Assembly (NCBI RefSeq): GCF_901933205.1
Contig: NC_044590.1
Span: forward strand, 5,347,501-5,411,500
Source: Camarhynchus parvulus
Lineage: Eukaryota; Chordata; Aves; Passeriformes; Thraupidae
Length of the DNA: 64,000 bases
Direction of reading: 5' to 3'
In this document: piece by piece, positions 35,260-47,956 of the stretch
Position numbering within the stretch: position 1 is the first letter of the stretch
Layout of the letters: each line of letters starts with the position of its first letter
Made by a program: the position numbers and the translations under genes
Notes under the pieces: model-generated
Told to the model about the DNA's origin: nothing
What the model saw: the letters and a program-made list of their open reading frames with translations, nothing else
Database searches by the model: none

Positions 35260-35600
35260 GAAAAGCTGAGGCATGTTTGATATACACTTTTGACGGAGCT
35301 TTTACTTTATTATGTTTAATTGAAAAGTGTTAACGTCGTCCGACATGAATATTCAGCTGATGCCTTTTGGTGCTGTTCCAGGAGTTAGGATCGCCTGTGA
35401 TTCCACTACAGCTTCTCAGCACGCAGCCCTGTCAAAGCCAGAGTGACAGTGGGGAAGCTATTAATTGAAATAGCTTCATTAATTAGTAATTAACAGCAGG
35501 GTAATGACTATGTCACACATCGTATTTCAATGAATGCCCTTCATGTGTTATGGGGCTTTTAATTAAAGAATATGCATTTTAATTAAAGGCAAGTTTGGCC
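35260..35600. promoter_or_regulatory. Candidate conserved enhancer, dense homeodomain sites
   Basis: A/T-rich unique block with retained CpGs (AACGTCGTCCGAC at 35332-35344) and at least five TAATT-core sites: 35461-35467, 35478-35486, 35486-35493, and two TTTTAATTAAA copies at 35557-35567 and 35577-35587, spaced 20 bp. AGCTATT and AATAGCT form an inverted repeat around 35456-35475. No repeat family is recognised. It looks like a vertebrate conserved non-coding element, but alignment is needed. Confidence 0.45.
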
Positions 35601-38361
35601 CTTTGGCCTCTGGAATACAAAAGATGTTTCTAACTTTCAAGGCTGGGAGGAGGAAAGGTTAGTGTGGGGAAAACCAGGCTGAGCGCAAGTCGTTTCAAAG
35701 TTAAATCCCATCGCTGCTGTGCCCGTGGGTCCTGGCTCCAGGGTGGGAGAGGAAAATCTGCTGTGTTTGTAGGGCCTGCGAGGAAAGCTGGATCCAAGAA
35801 AACCCCAACCTGGCACCCAGGGTGTCACTGGAAGCTGCTCTGCACCGAGCTTGGCCCAGCAGCTGCATTTGTGTCCAGCTGAAGGGAAGGAACAGGGGTG
35901 GGGGAATTTGGGACGGCACAGCACAGCTCCCACCCTCCATGGTGGTTCCTCGGGGAGAAAGCCCCTGCCACTCCTGAGACACGCACAGGAGCTGGGGGAG
36001 ATCATCTCCATGAACCAAATGGGATCAATTACACCAGATTTTAGTCTTTGCACATTCCACTGGTTAGGATTTATTCCCTGGGACTGGAGTGGGCACGGCA
36101 TTGGTTTCTCCTCTCTCTAAGCACAGCTCTCTCTGGGATGATCCCACACATATGGTGGGAAAGGCAATGGGGAGGTTGGGCTTTACAACTGGACTTTAAA
36201 ATGAGCACCAGGGGAAAGTTTAGGAACACAAATCCAAAGTTCCTGAGAGCTATTTACAGTCCCAAGCAAAAAAACTCGAAACCCCACAAAACAATAAAAC
36301 CTCAACCCAACCAGGCTCACCCACCAAAAAGGTGACTTTACATTGTGATTAAAAATGCATTTCTGTTTTTAAAACAAAAAAACTTCAAACTGGCCCCTTT
36401 CAAAAACAAACTCTACTCCCCTGACATCCCGATCTGAGAGACTGAAGAGAAGCTTCCCAAATGTGATGGGGATTAGATGAGTGAGACATTGCATTTCAAA
36501 GAGAAAATGGCACATCAAAGGCAGCTCCAGCCCAGATTGAAGTCCCCACCCAGAGGGGCTCCTGCCTGGGGGGATCAGGGAAGGTGGGGGCGGTCTCTGC
36601 TGCTGGGAGAGAGGGTTGGAAGGGCAAGACACAGCCCCACACCTTCATGAAGGCCCCTGGCATCGGGATCAGGCCAACAGAGCTTTTGGGAATCATATTT
36701 GCCTCTCCTGGCTGATGATGCTGGTTGGAAAGTCCCTGCTTTGCCCTGGGCTGCTGAAATGTCAGCAGTGTGATTGTGACTTTAACCTGCCCCAGAAATG
36801 AATTTAATAATGACCTGAGAGCATCTTCTGCCTCCCCACCTGGCCATTGCCTGAAGGTGTTGATTGAGGCACCCTTTACCTCTCTGTTACATTCCCAGTG
36901 TGTCTGGGGGTGGCCAATCCCTCCAGGAGCACAGGCTGATCCCTCCATCCCTCACACCATTTCCAATGAGCAGACCAAACCTTGTCTCAATTTATGGGCT
37001 GCAGAAGAGATTGTGATAAAACTGAGTCGTAAAAGCCAGTGGTTCCACCAGGTGAAGATAATTTATGCTGCTCTTCACACTAAAATACAGCTTGCTCTAC
37101 AGCACTGAGCTCCTCCAGCATCTCTTTAGCCTCATCAGAGAGGGTGCAGAGAGATCTGAGGGTGCCACCAGCATTAACTGTGCCCACCCTGGGTCTTGGC
37201 ATGGACCAAACCTCCCCAGTGCTCCCATGGGTGCCACAGCTGGGAACTGGGACACACAGGGAGGCACCAAGCTGAGCCTTGGGGGCTGTGGAGCACAACA
37301 AGGAGCTGCAGAGGAAATACAGTTTGGGGCACAGTGGGCTGGGATGGGGAGATGCCATCTGCCAAATCCCTTCTGCTGCTCCAAGGAAAGCCATGGAGAA
37401 AACAAGCGGATGTCAAAATTCAGAGTTCAGCTCTGGAGGAGAGGGCTGGGGGGAGGAAAAATGTGTGAATCACTCAGGGTATCCAAGTATGGTAATTAAT
37501 GTTAATAACATTAAATAATTTAAATGGACAAGCAGTATTTTATATTATATTTCTTTGGCACTTTTAGTGGTGTCACACTGGGTTTGTCCTTGTGTCTTGG
37601 ATCAGTGAGATCCCATTCCCTGTGAGGAAAACCAAGAGTGACTTTGGGGTGAGCAACTGTTACAAAACCATCTATTTTTCTTTTAATGTTTCCCAAAGTA
37701 ACATTCCAGGTTTGAAATTCCTGTCTGGAGAGGAATATAAATTTTACAGGCAGAAATTATTTATTTCCTTTGCAACAGCAGGGATTTTGTACAACTGTGG
37801 GAAGATGGACCATGTTTCTGCTCTCCACTAAGGTTTCTGTGTGTACATTTTGCTGTTATACTTGCTCAGACACTTTTAGACACATTTCCACCTTTTAGGC
37901 TCTACAGCCCCTGGATTTGGTCTTACAACTTGTCCTAAAGTTCTGACCCAGCTGGAAGGGAAGGTGCCATCACATTGTGTGTTAAAAAAAGCCTTTAATT
38001 TTACCAGGATTGCTGTTAAAGTGCTGCTGCTGTGCTCAGCTGTGTATAACATATGGAGAATGGGTTTGCCTCCTGAATATGGCTGCTTGGAAAATCACAT
38101 ATGAATTTTTAGAAGGAAAATGGCTCCCTATGAAAACAAACTGGAGCTCTTTACAAACTCTGCCCATGGAAAATTCATCAAAATCCAGTCAAACACCCAT
38201 TAGATGGAATGAAGATGGAGAATAGTTGTCTGGCTGGTCTTTGTGAGAAATCTTGGCCACAACTTTCCTTTTTATTTGCAGACACTGCAAGAACGCCCAG
38301 CCTGGATGGGACCAGAGCAGAGTTTGGTCCTGGTTTGTGGCAGCTGCGGTTTGGGGCTGAT
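35601..38361. other. Desert segment without recognised features
   Basis: Mixed-composition unique DNA. Overlapping short frames on both strands (for example 37065-37499) lack any family signature or splice logic. Two CATATG E-boxes lie 48 bp apart at 38050 and 38098. Confidence 0.6.
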
Positions 38362-38612
38362 GATCACAGAACCGCAGAAGGGTTTGCTTGGGAGGGACCT
38401 TAAAGTTCATCCAGTGCCACCCCTGCCATGGCAGGGGCATCTTCCACTGTCCCAGGCTGCTCCAAGCCCTGCCCAGCCTGGCCTTGGGCACTGCCAGGGA
38501 TCCAGGGGCAGCCACAGCTGCTCTGGGCACCCTGTGCCAGGGCCTCAGCTCCCTCACAGGGAGGAATTCCTAATTCCCAATATCCCATCCAAACCTGTTC
38601 TCTGACAGTGTG
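38362..38612 (-). mobile_element. CR1 LINE 3'-end fragment, reverse orientation
   Basis: It reads as the complement of the CR1 tail: ATCACAGAACC, GGGAGGGACCTTAAAGTTCA, CTGCCATGGCAGGGGCATCT, TGGGCACCCTGTGCCAGGGC, then TCACAGGGAGGAATTCCTAA. It is moderately diverged. Confidence 0.9.
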
Positions 38613-38989
38613 AAATTCTGTGAGCAATCTGGTCTAGCTGTGAGTCTCCCATTGTAAGCAAGACAGATCTCCTCTATTTACAGGTTTAAGTGAAATCCAA
38701 ACAGCCCAAAACGAACTGAAAGCCCCTCTAAACACCTGACCTTGCTCTGCTCTCCCTCTGCTGCCCCACAGCTCCAGGAGGGACCCAACCTGGCCCTTTC
38801 TTCCTCTCCTTTTTTCTTTTTTCATGCCTTGTTTGTTGTGTACCACAAGTTGCCTCATCACTTTCAAATCAAACATCTTCTTCCTTTTTGCTCCCAGAAA
38901 TTAAAATGTGGCAAGGTCTTTTTCTTTTTTTTTTGGTTGTTTTTTTGGTTTTTCTTTTTGTTTTTTTGAACAGCAAGATTAAAAGTCTT

Positions 38990-39330
38990 TTGAAGAATAA
39001 TGTTTTCCTAAGTTTTAGCTGACATTCAATTTTAATGACTTTTTAAACAAAGTAACTATTAACTGTGCATCGTTTTATAGTTTCCTGATGTCTGACAGGT
39101 GTTTTTGCCCATGTGGGAAACAGATGCTAATAACATTTTCCCTAATAGCTCATAAATAATAAGCATTTAGCATTTTCCTTTGTATACTGCTCTGTCAATA
39201 GACAATTTACTTTTCAGAAGCCACAACATTTTCCTGTCAATCAGTTTTAGCCTCGGGCACTTTTTGGTGATTAGAAACCCCTTAGAGAGCGAGAACTCCA
39301 AATTAGTTTTAAATAAAAAATAAGAATATT
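38990..39330. promoter_or_regulatory. Candidate conserved non-coding block
   Basis: A/T-rich, repeat-free, with CATTCAATTTTAATGACTTT, AACAAAG (SOX-like), GCTAATAACATT, CATAAATAATAAG and two TGTCAAT motifs (PBX/TALE-like). It starts just after T-rich simple sequence at about 38920-38967. Regulatory role is inferred. Confidence 0.3.
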
Positions 39331-39353
39331 CATGCTGTTGAACATCTAAAGGT

Positions 39354-39371
39354 AAAAAAAAAAAAAAAAAG
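39354..39371. repeat. Poly(A) tract followed by GAGAGA
   Basis: About 17 A residues followed by (GA)n. No retroelement body is recognisable upstream. Confidence 0.9.
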
Positions 39372-41860
39372 AGAGAGATCTGGGTACATAAATATCACTG
39401 GTGGGGTATAAATACTTCATAGAACTAGAGTGACCAACTGCTCTCAGGAGGAATGCAGCAAAGACAAGCGCATGACATAAAGAAAGTAATGTATGCTGGA
39501 GAAAAATAACTTTCTATTAAGTGAAAAAAAAAAAAAGTAATTTAGGGGTTTGCTAAAAAGCTTTAGCTCCAGGAGAATGATATCACCTTCTCATTTGGAA
39601 AACAAGCAGCAAATCTATCACAGTGCTCAGTGCCTACCACGGTGTCTCACTCTTTTGATATGCCTTGGATCTCACCATGACATTTTGTCTCTTTCCAGAA
39701 GAGGGATGGGGTGAAGCCAAAATCTCTCCCTCTGAGGGAAGAGCAGATGCAGAACTGGGGAGCCCTCGGTGGTTGGCACGAAAGCCAGGAGGTGGCTGGA
39801 GGAGCACAGGGACCTCACGGAGCAGGACCAGCTCTCCAGACAATTGTCAGCTGCTGGTTCATCCCTGCAGGAATCCTCCCTTTCCCTCCGTCACAACAAG
39901 GGCAGAGAAGGGCACAGGTATCCCCTGTCAAACCTCTCAGGCCCCACTGTAACATCTGTGCAACTCCAAGGTAAAAGCATTTTTAATAAACTCCATTTAA
40001 ATCAACCTTTTCCTCTCATAAATCACAATAAACAGCATTTTGGGAAAAGTAGACATTTTCTTCTTCGGCAAAATAAGAGCTTTGTGCTCCAGGATTCACA
40101 CCTATTTCTGGTGGTGCTGTGTTCAGGTTTCACACTGGCTTTCCATGACCAGTGTTGGTCACATCAGCATTTTGGGGGTTGTGGCAGAGCTCTGGGCACA
40201 GCTGGAGACAGGACACCAAAATGGATGGAGATTGGCTCCTACACAGCTTGGCCTTTGCTGCATACATGAGCTGAAATTCATGGATTTCAGTGTTCATTAG
40301 CCTTACATCATCACACTGCATTGTAATCTGCAGCTCTTCTGCCAAATTCATTTTCTCATCCATTTTCCCAGAGAAATGGAGTGATGCAACGTTTGCCAGC
40401 CAGTACAAAAGCCAGATTTCTTTTTTTCTTTTTTGAAGAGAAAGTGGCCTCATTTATTCAAACATATTGACCTGAAACTGCGCACACTGGCATACCTGCA
40501 GCTGCACTGAACACCATTCAACCCTGGGGATCTTAGTTAATCAAATGTAAACAAGAATATTGCAGTGACATAAAATGCAGGCATCACAGAGATACCAAAA
40601 AAAAAAAGGGTCAGACACTGGGCTGGTTCTTCTGGTGGATTTTTCTCCCTGAATGGAGGGAAACTTTTGCCTTTCAATGAAATAGTTCCTCAAGACCCAA
40701 ATGTGCCAGCATGATGTGACCCACGTCACAAGCAGCACCAAACCCTTGTGTAGGGACAGCTACAGACTGGTTAAATGATTTTCCTTGGATTCAGCATCAG
40801 CCTGGGTTTCTCTAAGCAATTCAGGCTGCCTGGTTGCCCATGCAGAAGGCAAACATGCCTGGTGTTTCAATTCACATGTGGTGACTTTCTAATAATAGGG
40901 GTGTTAATTGAGAGCAGAATAGCTCGAGCAGGTGAGCAACAATTAGCTGAGGCTGCTGCTTTTAACAAACACGCCATGGCACATCTGTAGGCTGGGAACC
41001 ACTTTTGCATATCTAATTTTTAAAGATAAAAGGTGGCTGCTCTGGAAGCAAAAGGGCTTCTGGCACCAGGCTGGGGTGTTGTGTTATCCCTCAGCACTCT
41101 GGAGGAGTTCCAGTGAACAGCTCTGGCATCACCAGCTGCCCTGGTAACACCTTCTGGTTCTTTCCCAGCTTGAAAATGTCCTTCAAGAAGTGCTTGCTAG
41201 GAATAGCTGGGAGGAAAGCAAGGTTGATGGTTGGTACTGCTGGGATCACAATTCTTTTCCATGGCCTGGGTGCTGATGGAGCACCAAAACCTGTGACAAG
41301 TTTGGAGACTTGCTCACCAGATGGTGCTGGATGGGGATTGTCCCTGCTGAGTGCTGAGTGTAAAAGGTTGGGAAGAAACCTGAAAGACTCATGACGCCTT
41401 TCTGTCTGTTATTTTTCATTCATCTACTCCTTGGTAATCATCTCCCACCCATTCCCACCAGCTTCAAAGCCTTTATCAGCTGCTCAGGCATGTTCAAGCC
41501 AATCTCCTTGGCCAACCTCAACCTGAAAAGGAGGAAGAAGCTCTTAAAACCCACACACATCCTTGGGAGAATTTCTCTTGTACATCAGAGTGGTGGAGAG
41601 GAATCAGAGCTCCATCCCAAGGAGCTATTTCAGTACATTAAACCCAATTCTTTATACCTTCAAATTATGCCTGCTTCTGGTCTTCTCTCTTCCCCCTTTT
41701 TTTGGCTTACTACACTCTGAAAGGTAAACTGCCCCGAAAGCTACCTTGTTAATTTTTCCTCTCTGAGTAGTTGGGTTGAAACATATGCCATTAGACCTGA
41801 TGTCCCCAGCTAAAACCCCTGTCACATCACTAAATATTTTAGCAAATAAAAAATTTTTTA
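39372..41860. other. Desert segment without recognised features
   Basis: Only short frames without family resemblance; the 166-aa frame at 39769-40269 has no recognisable domain. Nothing further seen. Confidence 0.6.
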
Positions 41861-42240
41861 AACACGCGGCCAGATGTCCACATTGACATAGTGCTTAAGG
41901 CGTTTGACTGATAAAAAGCCAGGCCCCTTGGTAAGTGGGGATTTAAAAACATGTCCTGAGGCAAGTGTGCGATATTAAAAACATCCTGGGCTCTTTTGTA
42001 TGGAGATTTGCATACGTTGAGGTTTTAAAGAGAGTGTCCATCTGTCACTGAGCATTCTCCCAATACAACAAAGCATCAATAAATATTTTGAACCACAGTC
42101 ACTTTTCAGCAGGCACCAGCAAGGAGGCAGAGTGGTTTCAGCTGGGATATCCATCGCTTTGTGCAATAAAAGGAGCTGCAGTTTCACTTGGAAGTGCTGT
42201 TTAATATTTATGAGGATGACAGCCCTGTACAATTACAGAA
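41861..42240. promoter_or_regulatory. Candidate conserved non-coding block with octamer motif
   Basis: Unique A/T-rich stretch containing ATTTGCAT (POU octamer) at 42006-42013, TTGACTGATAAA, and CAATAAATATTTTG, with scattered retained CpGs. No repeat family is recognised. Function is inferred. Confidence 0.3.
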
Positions 42241-45200
42241 CTACAACCTGGCCCTTGGGTGATTCCATAAAAAGTATCAGCCAGACAGAGCAAAAAAAAG
42301 CCCCTCAAGCTTTTGTTCTGGAAAGTCTGGATGCAGTGATGTACCTCGATAGTGCTTCAGCATGAGTGGCATCACACATGGCAGCAGGCTGGCTCCAGGT
42401 CTGCTGGAGTGATGGAAGGGTTTCTGCCAGATTTTCTGGACCAACCTGTATGCAGCTGAATGTTCACAAGAGTGGAGGAAATCCATTGTTCTCGGTGTGT
42501 GTGTTGTGAAGAAAGGGTCAGAAATTCCCCTGGCTGCAGCCCTGTTCAGATCCATCACTGCTGGGTTTGGCTCCGTGGATTTGAGGCAATGCTGTGTTTT
42601 AAGGCTCAGTCTGCAACGTGAGAAAACAGAATGGCAGTGAGGGTGGGGATCAGGATGTTCTCACCAGACTAGAAGGTCTAACATGTGGGAGGTATCTTAC
42701 AGAAGCACACAGGCATCACTTGATGCCCTCAGGAGCTGCAGTCTCATCTCAGGACAGAGGGGGAGAGACCAGCTCTCCAAATTCCACATTTTTATCTAGT
42801 TTTGCTTTTCTGGGTTTATATTTTTTTAAGGAGGTGCTATATTCTTCTTATTCTTCAACCATCAAGAAGATTTGAGGTGTCTAATTGAGATGAAACAAAG
42901 TCACAGAACAAAATACATTTGCAGCAGCTATTTTAGTCAACTAGATAATTTGAGTTGAAGCATGTGTGTGTCTCAACAGGTTGACTATGGCAGGATATTT
43001 CCAGCCTGTTCTCCTTGTATTCTTTCCTCCCTTAAATCTGAATCCATTTCTGAGCCCATCCTGTGTTACCACTGACTTTTCTAATGAACCACTCATAAAA
43101 TAGATGGGCTTTGTTCATTGGTTTCTCTGTTTTGTCTCACAAGCTGGGAACTGAATGTGAAATTACAGCTTTCTGTGTGCTCTGGTGCTGGTGGACACAT
43201 GATCAGATGGCTTCTCTTCAACCATGTACTCTAATCATTGCTTCTACTTTGGGCTCTAATTTATATTAAAAGGCCATTTCCCCACAAGGTATAAGAGCTC
43301 AGCTGTCATTTAATGTAAGCTCTTAGATATTTTCCTTGTGAACAAGGCTATGATGAAGCAGAGTTTTCATCCACCCCAGGGGTGTGGTACCTCACAGGGG
43401 CTGGCAACATTCAAATCAGGGGGTTGTTGATCTTCCCTGGTGAAATCTGGCTACAAAACATTTATGATTTTGGCTTCAAGGAGAAATATTTCCAGATCTC
43501 TCTCAAACACCTCAGCTGAGCCAACTTCTGCTTCCAAGCAGGTGGCAGTTTCTCCTCGCATTAAATAAATTAATTTAGGCATGTCTACCTTGATGACTGC
43601 TGGAAGTGGGTGCAAAAATTCTTGAATTCCAGGTTTGCTACATCAAGAACATGCATGAGGGAGTGTTAATGCAGCCAGCATTGGTGAGAGCCAGGAGAAC
43701 AAATGGTGAGATTAAAGCCTCTATGGACAGTCCCAGTCCTTTGGCAGAGGGGATGGGGCTGGTATTGAACCACTTTGTTGGGCCTTATTCCACTGCCAGA
43801 GCTGGCTTGGGCACACCAGCCCTGGAGCCTGTGCTGCTGAGGAAGGGCTGGAAGACTTTGATTGATCACAGAACAACAACCTGTTGGTTGGCACATCCTG
43901 GATGGGTCCCCTGGGGTCACTCACACCCTGCTGGTGTCGGCCAGAGCCTCCCTTGGGGAGCCAGCACAGCCGTGCCAAGTGCGCTGGCTCTGACTGCTGC
44001 CAGAGGGGCATGGCACTGAAATTAAATGCCAAATCCTTTTCTTTTTCTATAGCCAGTTAAGGTCAATTAGACCAACGGTGTGAGCTGGGCACACTGGCAC
44101 CAGGGTGAAGACAAAACTGTTCTGAGTCCCTTCCACAAGCTTAGCTGAATTACTCTGTTTTTCCCCCAGAATGATTCAAGCTAAGGGAAGAGGCACTGGA
44201 TAGTGAGGAGAAGCATTTCAGTGAGAGAAAAAAAAAAATCAGTCCTCACTAAATCCATATCCCATCTCAAAGCTTGCTTACTGCCAGCTCCCTAATTTAT
44301 GTAAACTGGTCGTCAGAGCTGAATTAAAACCTACAATTAGCAATCCAGGAGGGCACGGTGGTAATTCAGACAGATGTGCCACTTAAAAATATTTACATAA
44401 AGCTTGCAGGATAACCAGCACTCCCAGAGGGAGCCATCAGGCAAGGCTCTGGCATGTCCCCCAGCACAGCTCCACTGCCCCAGGCTGCAGAGCCCCAGCA
44501 GGGCTTGGATTTGCAAAGATTGCAACCACAGCTGCAGCTCCTGCGACCAAAATGTACGAAGATCTAAAGAAGTTATCAGGAGCCTGAATGTTGTCTGATC
44601 TTTTCCTCAGGAAGATGCTCTGGGGTTTGCTTGAAGCTGCTCAGAAACCTCAAACTCATCATAACCAGCCAGGAAATCATCATTCCTGCACCATAAGCTC
44701 ATTGGCAAATCTCCCCACACATAATGTTAAGAATTTGCTGAGCCTAAATTCCATGAGGAAGTCCATGGCGTGGAGAGCAGCTTGGCTCAGTGCTGAGAGC
44801 AGGAGGAATGGGGTCTGGTTTTTGGTGGCCATGCAAAGGGCTGGGAGCTGCTTCTTAATTCACTTTGCTGCTTGTAAGGGCCAGTACAATCCAGCAATTT
44901 TTTCTTGGAGAATTTAGAGGTTATTTGCACTTTTTTAGAATTTGGGACTATGGACCAGACTAGAAAGTTTTCACTGTGCCCTGGCTGAGGGCTTGGCTTC
45001 CACTTCTGTTTTAACTGGCTTGTGACAGCAATGGGCTTTTATTAGAAAGCATGAACAGTTTAGGGAGAAATTTTTAATTTGCAAAGATCCATTGCTGTTA
45101 TAGGGCAAATCCAATCCTGTTATACACAGCCTCAGTTGTCCTCCAGTGCAGCTCAGACATGGAGGAAGTCCTTGTGGATGGGTGTTGGGTTCCATTTGTG

Positions 45201-46850
45201 GACCTCTCCCTCTGATGCACCCCCTCTTTATCTCCCAAATGCAGTGCAAGAGATAAACCACCTTTGGAAAGCACTTTCTGTGTGTTCAGATGCTCTCCTT
45301 TAGGGGTTTTATCAGCAGCTTCAGCTGCAGGCAAAGGATGGCTTGAAAGGAATTGTGTGGGTGGTGTTGGGATGTCAGGAGGGGTCATGGGCTTTCTCAG
45401 GAGGGCTCAGGAGCCGTGAACAAACACATCTGCCCAAGCATTTCAGAGCTGGGAAAAGCACTGCCAGCACTCAGTTGTAGAATGGGGCCAGTTCACACAG
45501 ATGGTGAAGACAGTCGTGCTGGTTTAAATCCACAGAAAACCAGTGACTAAATTGGCTCAGACACAGCCCTGGTAGAAACAGGAAAAACTGTTCACAGATG
45601 TCAATTTATGGAGATAAGCTTTTTTCCCTGCACCACTGCCCTGGCTACAGATAATCACCATTTTCCACCTTTCCAGTTGCATGAGTTCGCATAGAATGTA
45701 AAGAAATTTCAGTCTGCAGAATGCAAAGGAGATTTTGAAGATATTTCTTTGATATTATCTTGCTGCTCCCACCACACACAGTATTTCCTGATCCCTTACT
45801 GGTAGCCAACACCTCCTCTGGCTTTGGCTTTGGCATTAACACGTATTTCAGAATGATTGCAAAACCCAGTGAATTTTTCTCAAATATTTATGGGAACACA
45901 CAGAATGTTCACAGCAACAGATGAAAGACTGAGTACCAGATTCACTTGTTTATTAGCAAAATAGAGGAAAAAAAAGGGAAAAGTGATTGCCCTGTTTTTG
46001 TATTGTATCTGTGGCTTGCTGAAAAATCTTCCAAATTTGAATATGCATCCATTTAAAAATTGATATAATTTACACCAAGGTTGAATCACCTGCTGGCCTT
46101 GGTGGCTGGAATATTCCAGCAATGGGTTTGCTTTGTTTCAGCACAATAGAAGTTGAAAAAAAATACTGTAGATGAGTTTAAATATTGCAGCTTTTATATG
46201 GAACATGAAAGCTTACTAGTTTAATACAAAGTCATTACTGCAGTTAAAACCATTAAGTTAATTAATATGGACATTTATTACTACCGATAAAAGATAATAT
46301 CAGGGGATTTATAGAAACAATATATCTGTATATTCTTCCCCCTAAAGTCTCCAGGAAGACAGGACTTTCAGTGGGGTGGAATATATTCTAATGGCACCTG
46401 TTCCTGGGGCTGCACTGAAGGTAGGTCAAGGGGAACACTTGCAGCAGAGTCATTAAGATAACCCCGGCCCCGAGAGCACCAGGGCTCACAAAATAAATCC
46501 TTCAACCTTGATAATTATTGCACGTTGAAGGCAGCAGCAAGTCCCTTGGTCCTGCCAAGCTTTAAGTGGTAGAATAACCTGTTTTATCAGCAGCAGCCCT
46601 GCCACTGCTCAGCGTGGGGACAGAGTCAGCTCCCATCCTCACACACAAAGGTAACCCTGTCCTTCTTGTAAATCAAAGGTGACTCTGATGCTGGTGAAGG
46701 AGACAGAATGATGCATCTGACTCCATGGATATCAGAAGGCTAATTAATTACTTTATTATACTGTACTATAGACATTTCATCTAAACTGAATCTGCCAAGC
46801 ACTCACTCTGCACACACCTGCTCACACTGCACTGAATCTCGTGACTGTCA
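42241..46850. other. Desert segment without recognised genes
   Basis: Short shadow frames only. An A/T-rich part at about 46130-46330 contains TTAAGTTAATTAATATGG and TAATTAATTA nearby at 46742. A miR-1-like string at about 45695 has no hairpin partner. Confidence 0.6.
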
Positions 46851-46854
46851 CCCG

Positions 46855-46879
46855 ACACACACACACACACACACACACC
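46855..46879. repeat. (AC)12 microsatellite
   Basis: Twelve uninterrupted AC units followed by CCACACC. Confidence 0.97.
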
Positions 46880-47189
46880 CACACCTGGCCCTGATAGGCC
46901 AAGGAAACAAAACATCCTCACTTTGGATAAACAATTTCCATATTGCATTCTACTTTGGCACAGGGCAGGCACAGCAAGGGATAAGAATTGTGCTTTCCCT
47001 TTCTCTGAGGTTCATGGAATGTGAATCTCAGAAATCCTTGGGAAGAATTGTGCCTCGCTTTTCTCTGTGAAGAGAAACGTGGCAACACCATCCTCAGTTT
47101 TTTAGCCTTTAGATAAAAGTCAGCAAACCCTCTGCTTTCACCCCCCTTCACCTCCCCAGCTCTTCAGAGCTGAAAAACCTCAACTTGTC

Positions 47190-47560
47190 CCTGACTGCTC
47201 TTGGTCATTTCCTCGCACTGATGCTGGATAACAGTTGGGAGCCGCCGTAATTTAATAAAGCTTTGGAAATGTAGACAACTGCGGAGTGTGATAGAGGGGC
47301 TGTATCAATCACCATAATGACAGACATTAGCAGAGTGCCAAGTGTTTTGGTCTCAACAGATCTGTCACCGGTTGCAGGCGGCAGTTGTACGCTCAGGTCT
47401 GGGCACCGGCCGCTCTCGCGCGCTGCTGTCTGCAAAGCTGTCACTTGGAGAGGAGATTTATTGGGCTGGGACATGTGATTTATGTCAGACTGCTTCAGCT
47501 CTGCTAACTCGTGTGCCACAATGGTAGTTAACAAGCAATTAAAATCTTTGGTCTGTTGTG
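47190..47560. promoter_or_regulatory. Candidate conserved enhancer with a small CpG cluster
   Basis: A unique stretch in which A/T-rich sequence (CCGTAATTTAATAAAGC, ATCAATCACCATAATGACAG) adjoins a CpG cluster at about 47366-47425 (CACCGGTTG, CACCGGCCGCTCTCGCGCGC). Several TGTCA/TGACA (TALE-like) motifs and AGCAATTAAAA follow. CpG retention far from any promoter suggests constraint or hypomethylation. Confidence 0.4.
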
Positions 47561-47845
47561 CTGGGAGCTGCATGGCAGTTTCCTGAAATCAGCATTCAGC
47601 ATTATCCCCTCTTAAAAATCCTCATTTTGGAGGCTGGGGGGAATTTAAGGAGCGCCTTTGTTGGCACAGATAATTTCTTGATCTGCTTAAAACGGTGTGA
47701 ATTGGTTCTTAGGGAGGGTATTTTTAATTCTGGCTTTCTCTAGGTCCACTTGTTCCACAGTTGGGCTGTGGAAATCTCTTGCTGGTTATCTGCCACTCTG
47801 TGTGTCTGCTCCTGTGGGCTGTAGCCAGTGGGGTAGCACCAGCAA

Positions 47846-47956
47846 ATAGAATCACAACATAGAATCATGGAATGGCTCAGGTTGGAAGTGAGCCTCAGAG
47901 TTCAAGCAGTTCCAAATCCCTGCCATGGGCAGGAGCATCTTCCACTAGAATGACCC
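47846..47956 (-). mobile_element. CR1 LINE 3'-end fragment, reverse orientation
   Basis: ATAGAATCACAACATAGAAT and CATGGAATGGCTCAGGTTGG give the repeated tail, followed by CTGCCATGGGCAGGAGCATC and TTCCACTAG. Only about 110 nt of the element remain. Confidence 0.9.

Noticed and set aside
39354..39371. A-tracts (also at 60391 and 61250) as tails of processed pseudogenes
   Set aside because: No coding remnant or target-site duplication could be recognised upstream; treated as simple sequence.
45685..45720. String AGAATGTAAAGAAATTTC resembling mature miR-1
   Set aside because: It departs from miR-1 after the middle, and no complementary arm or miR-133 partner lies nearby. miR-1/miR-133 on human chromosome 20 lie elsewhere.
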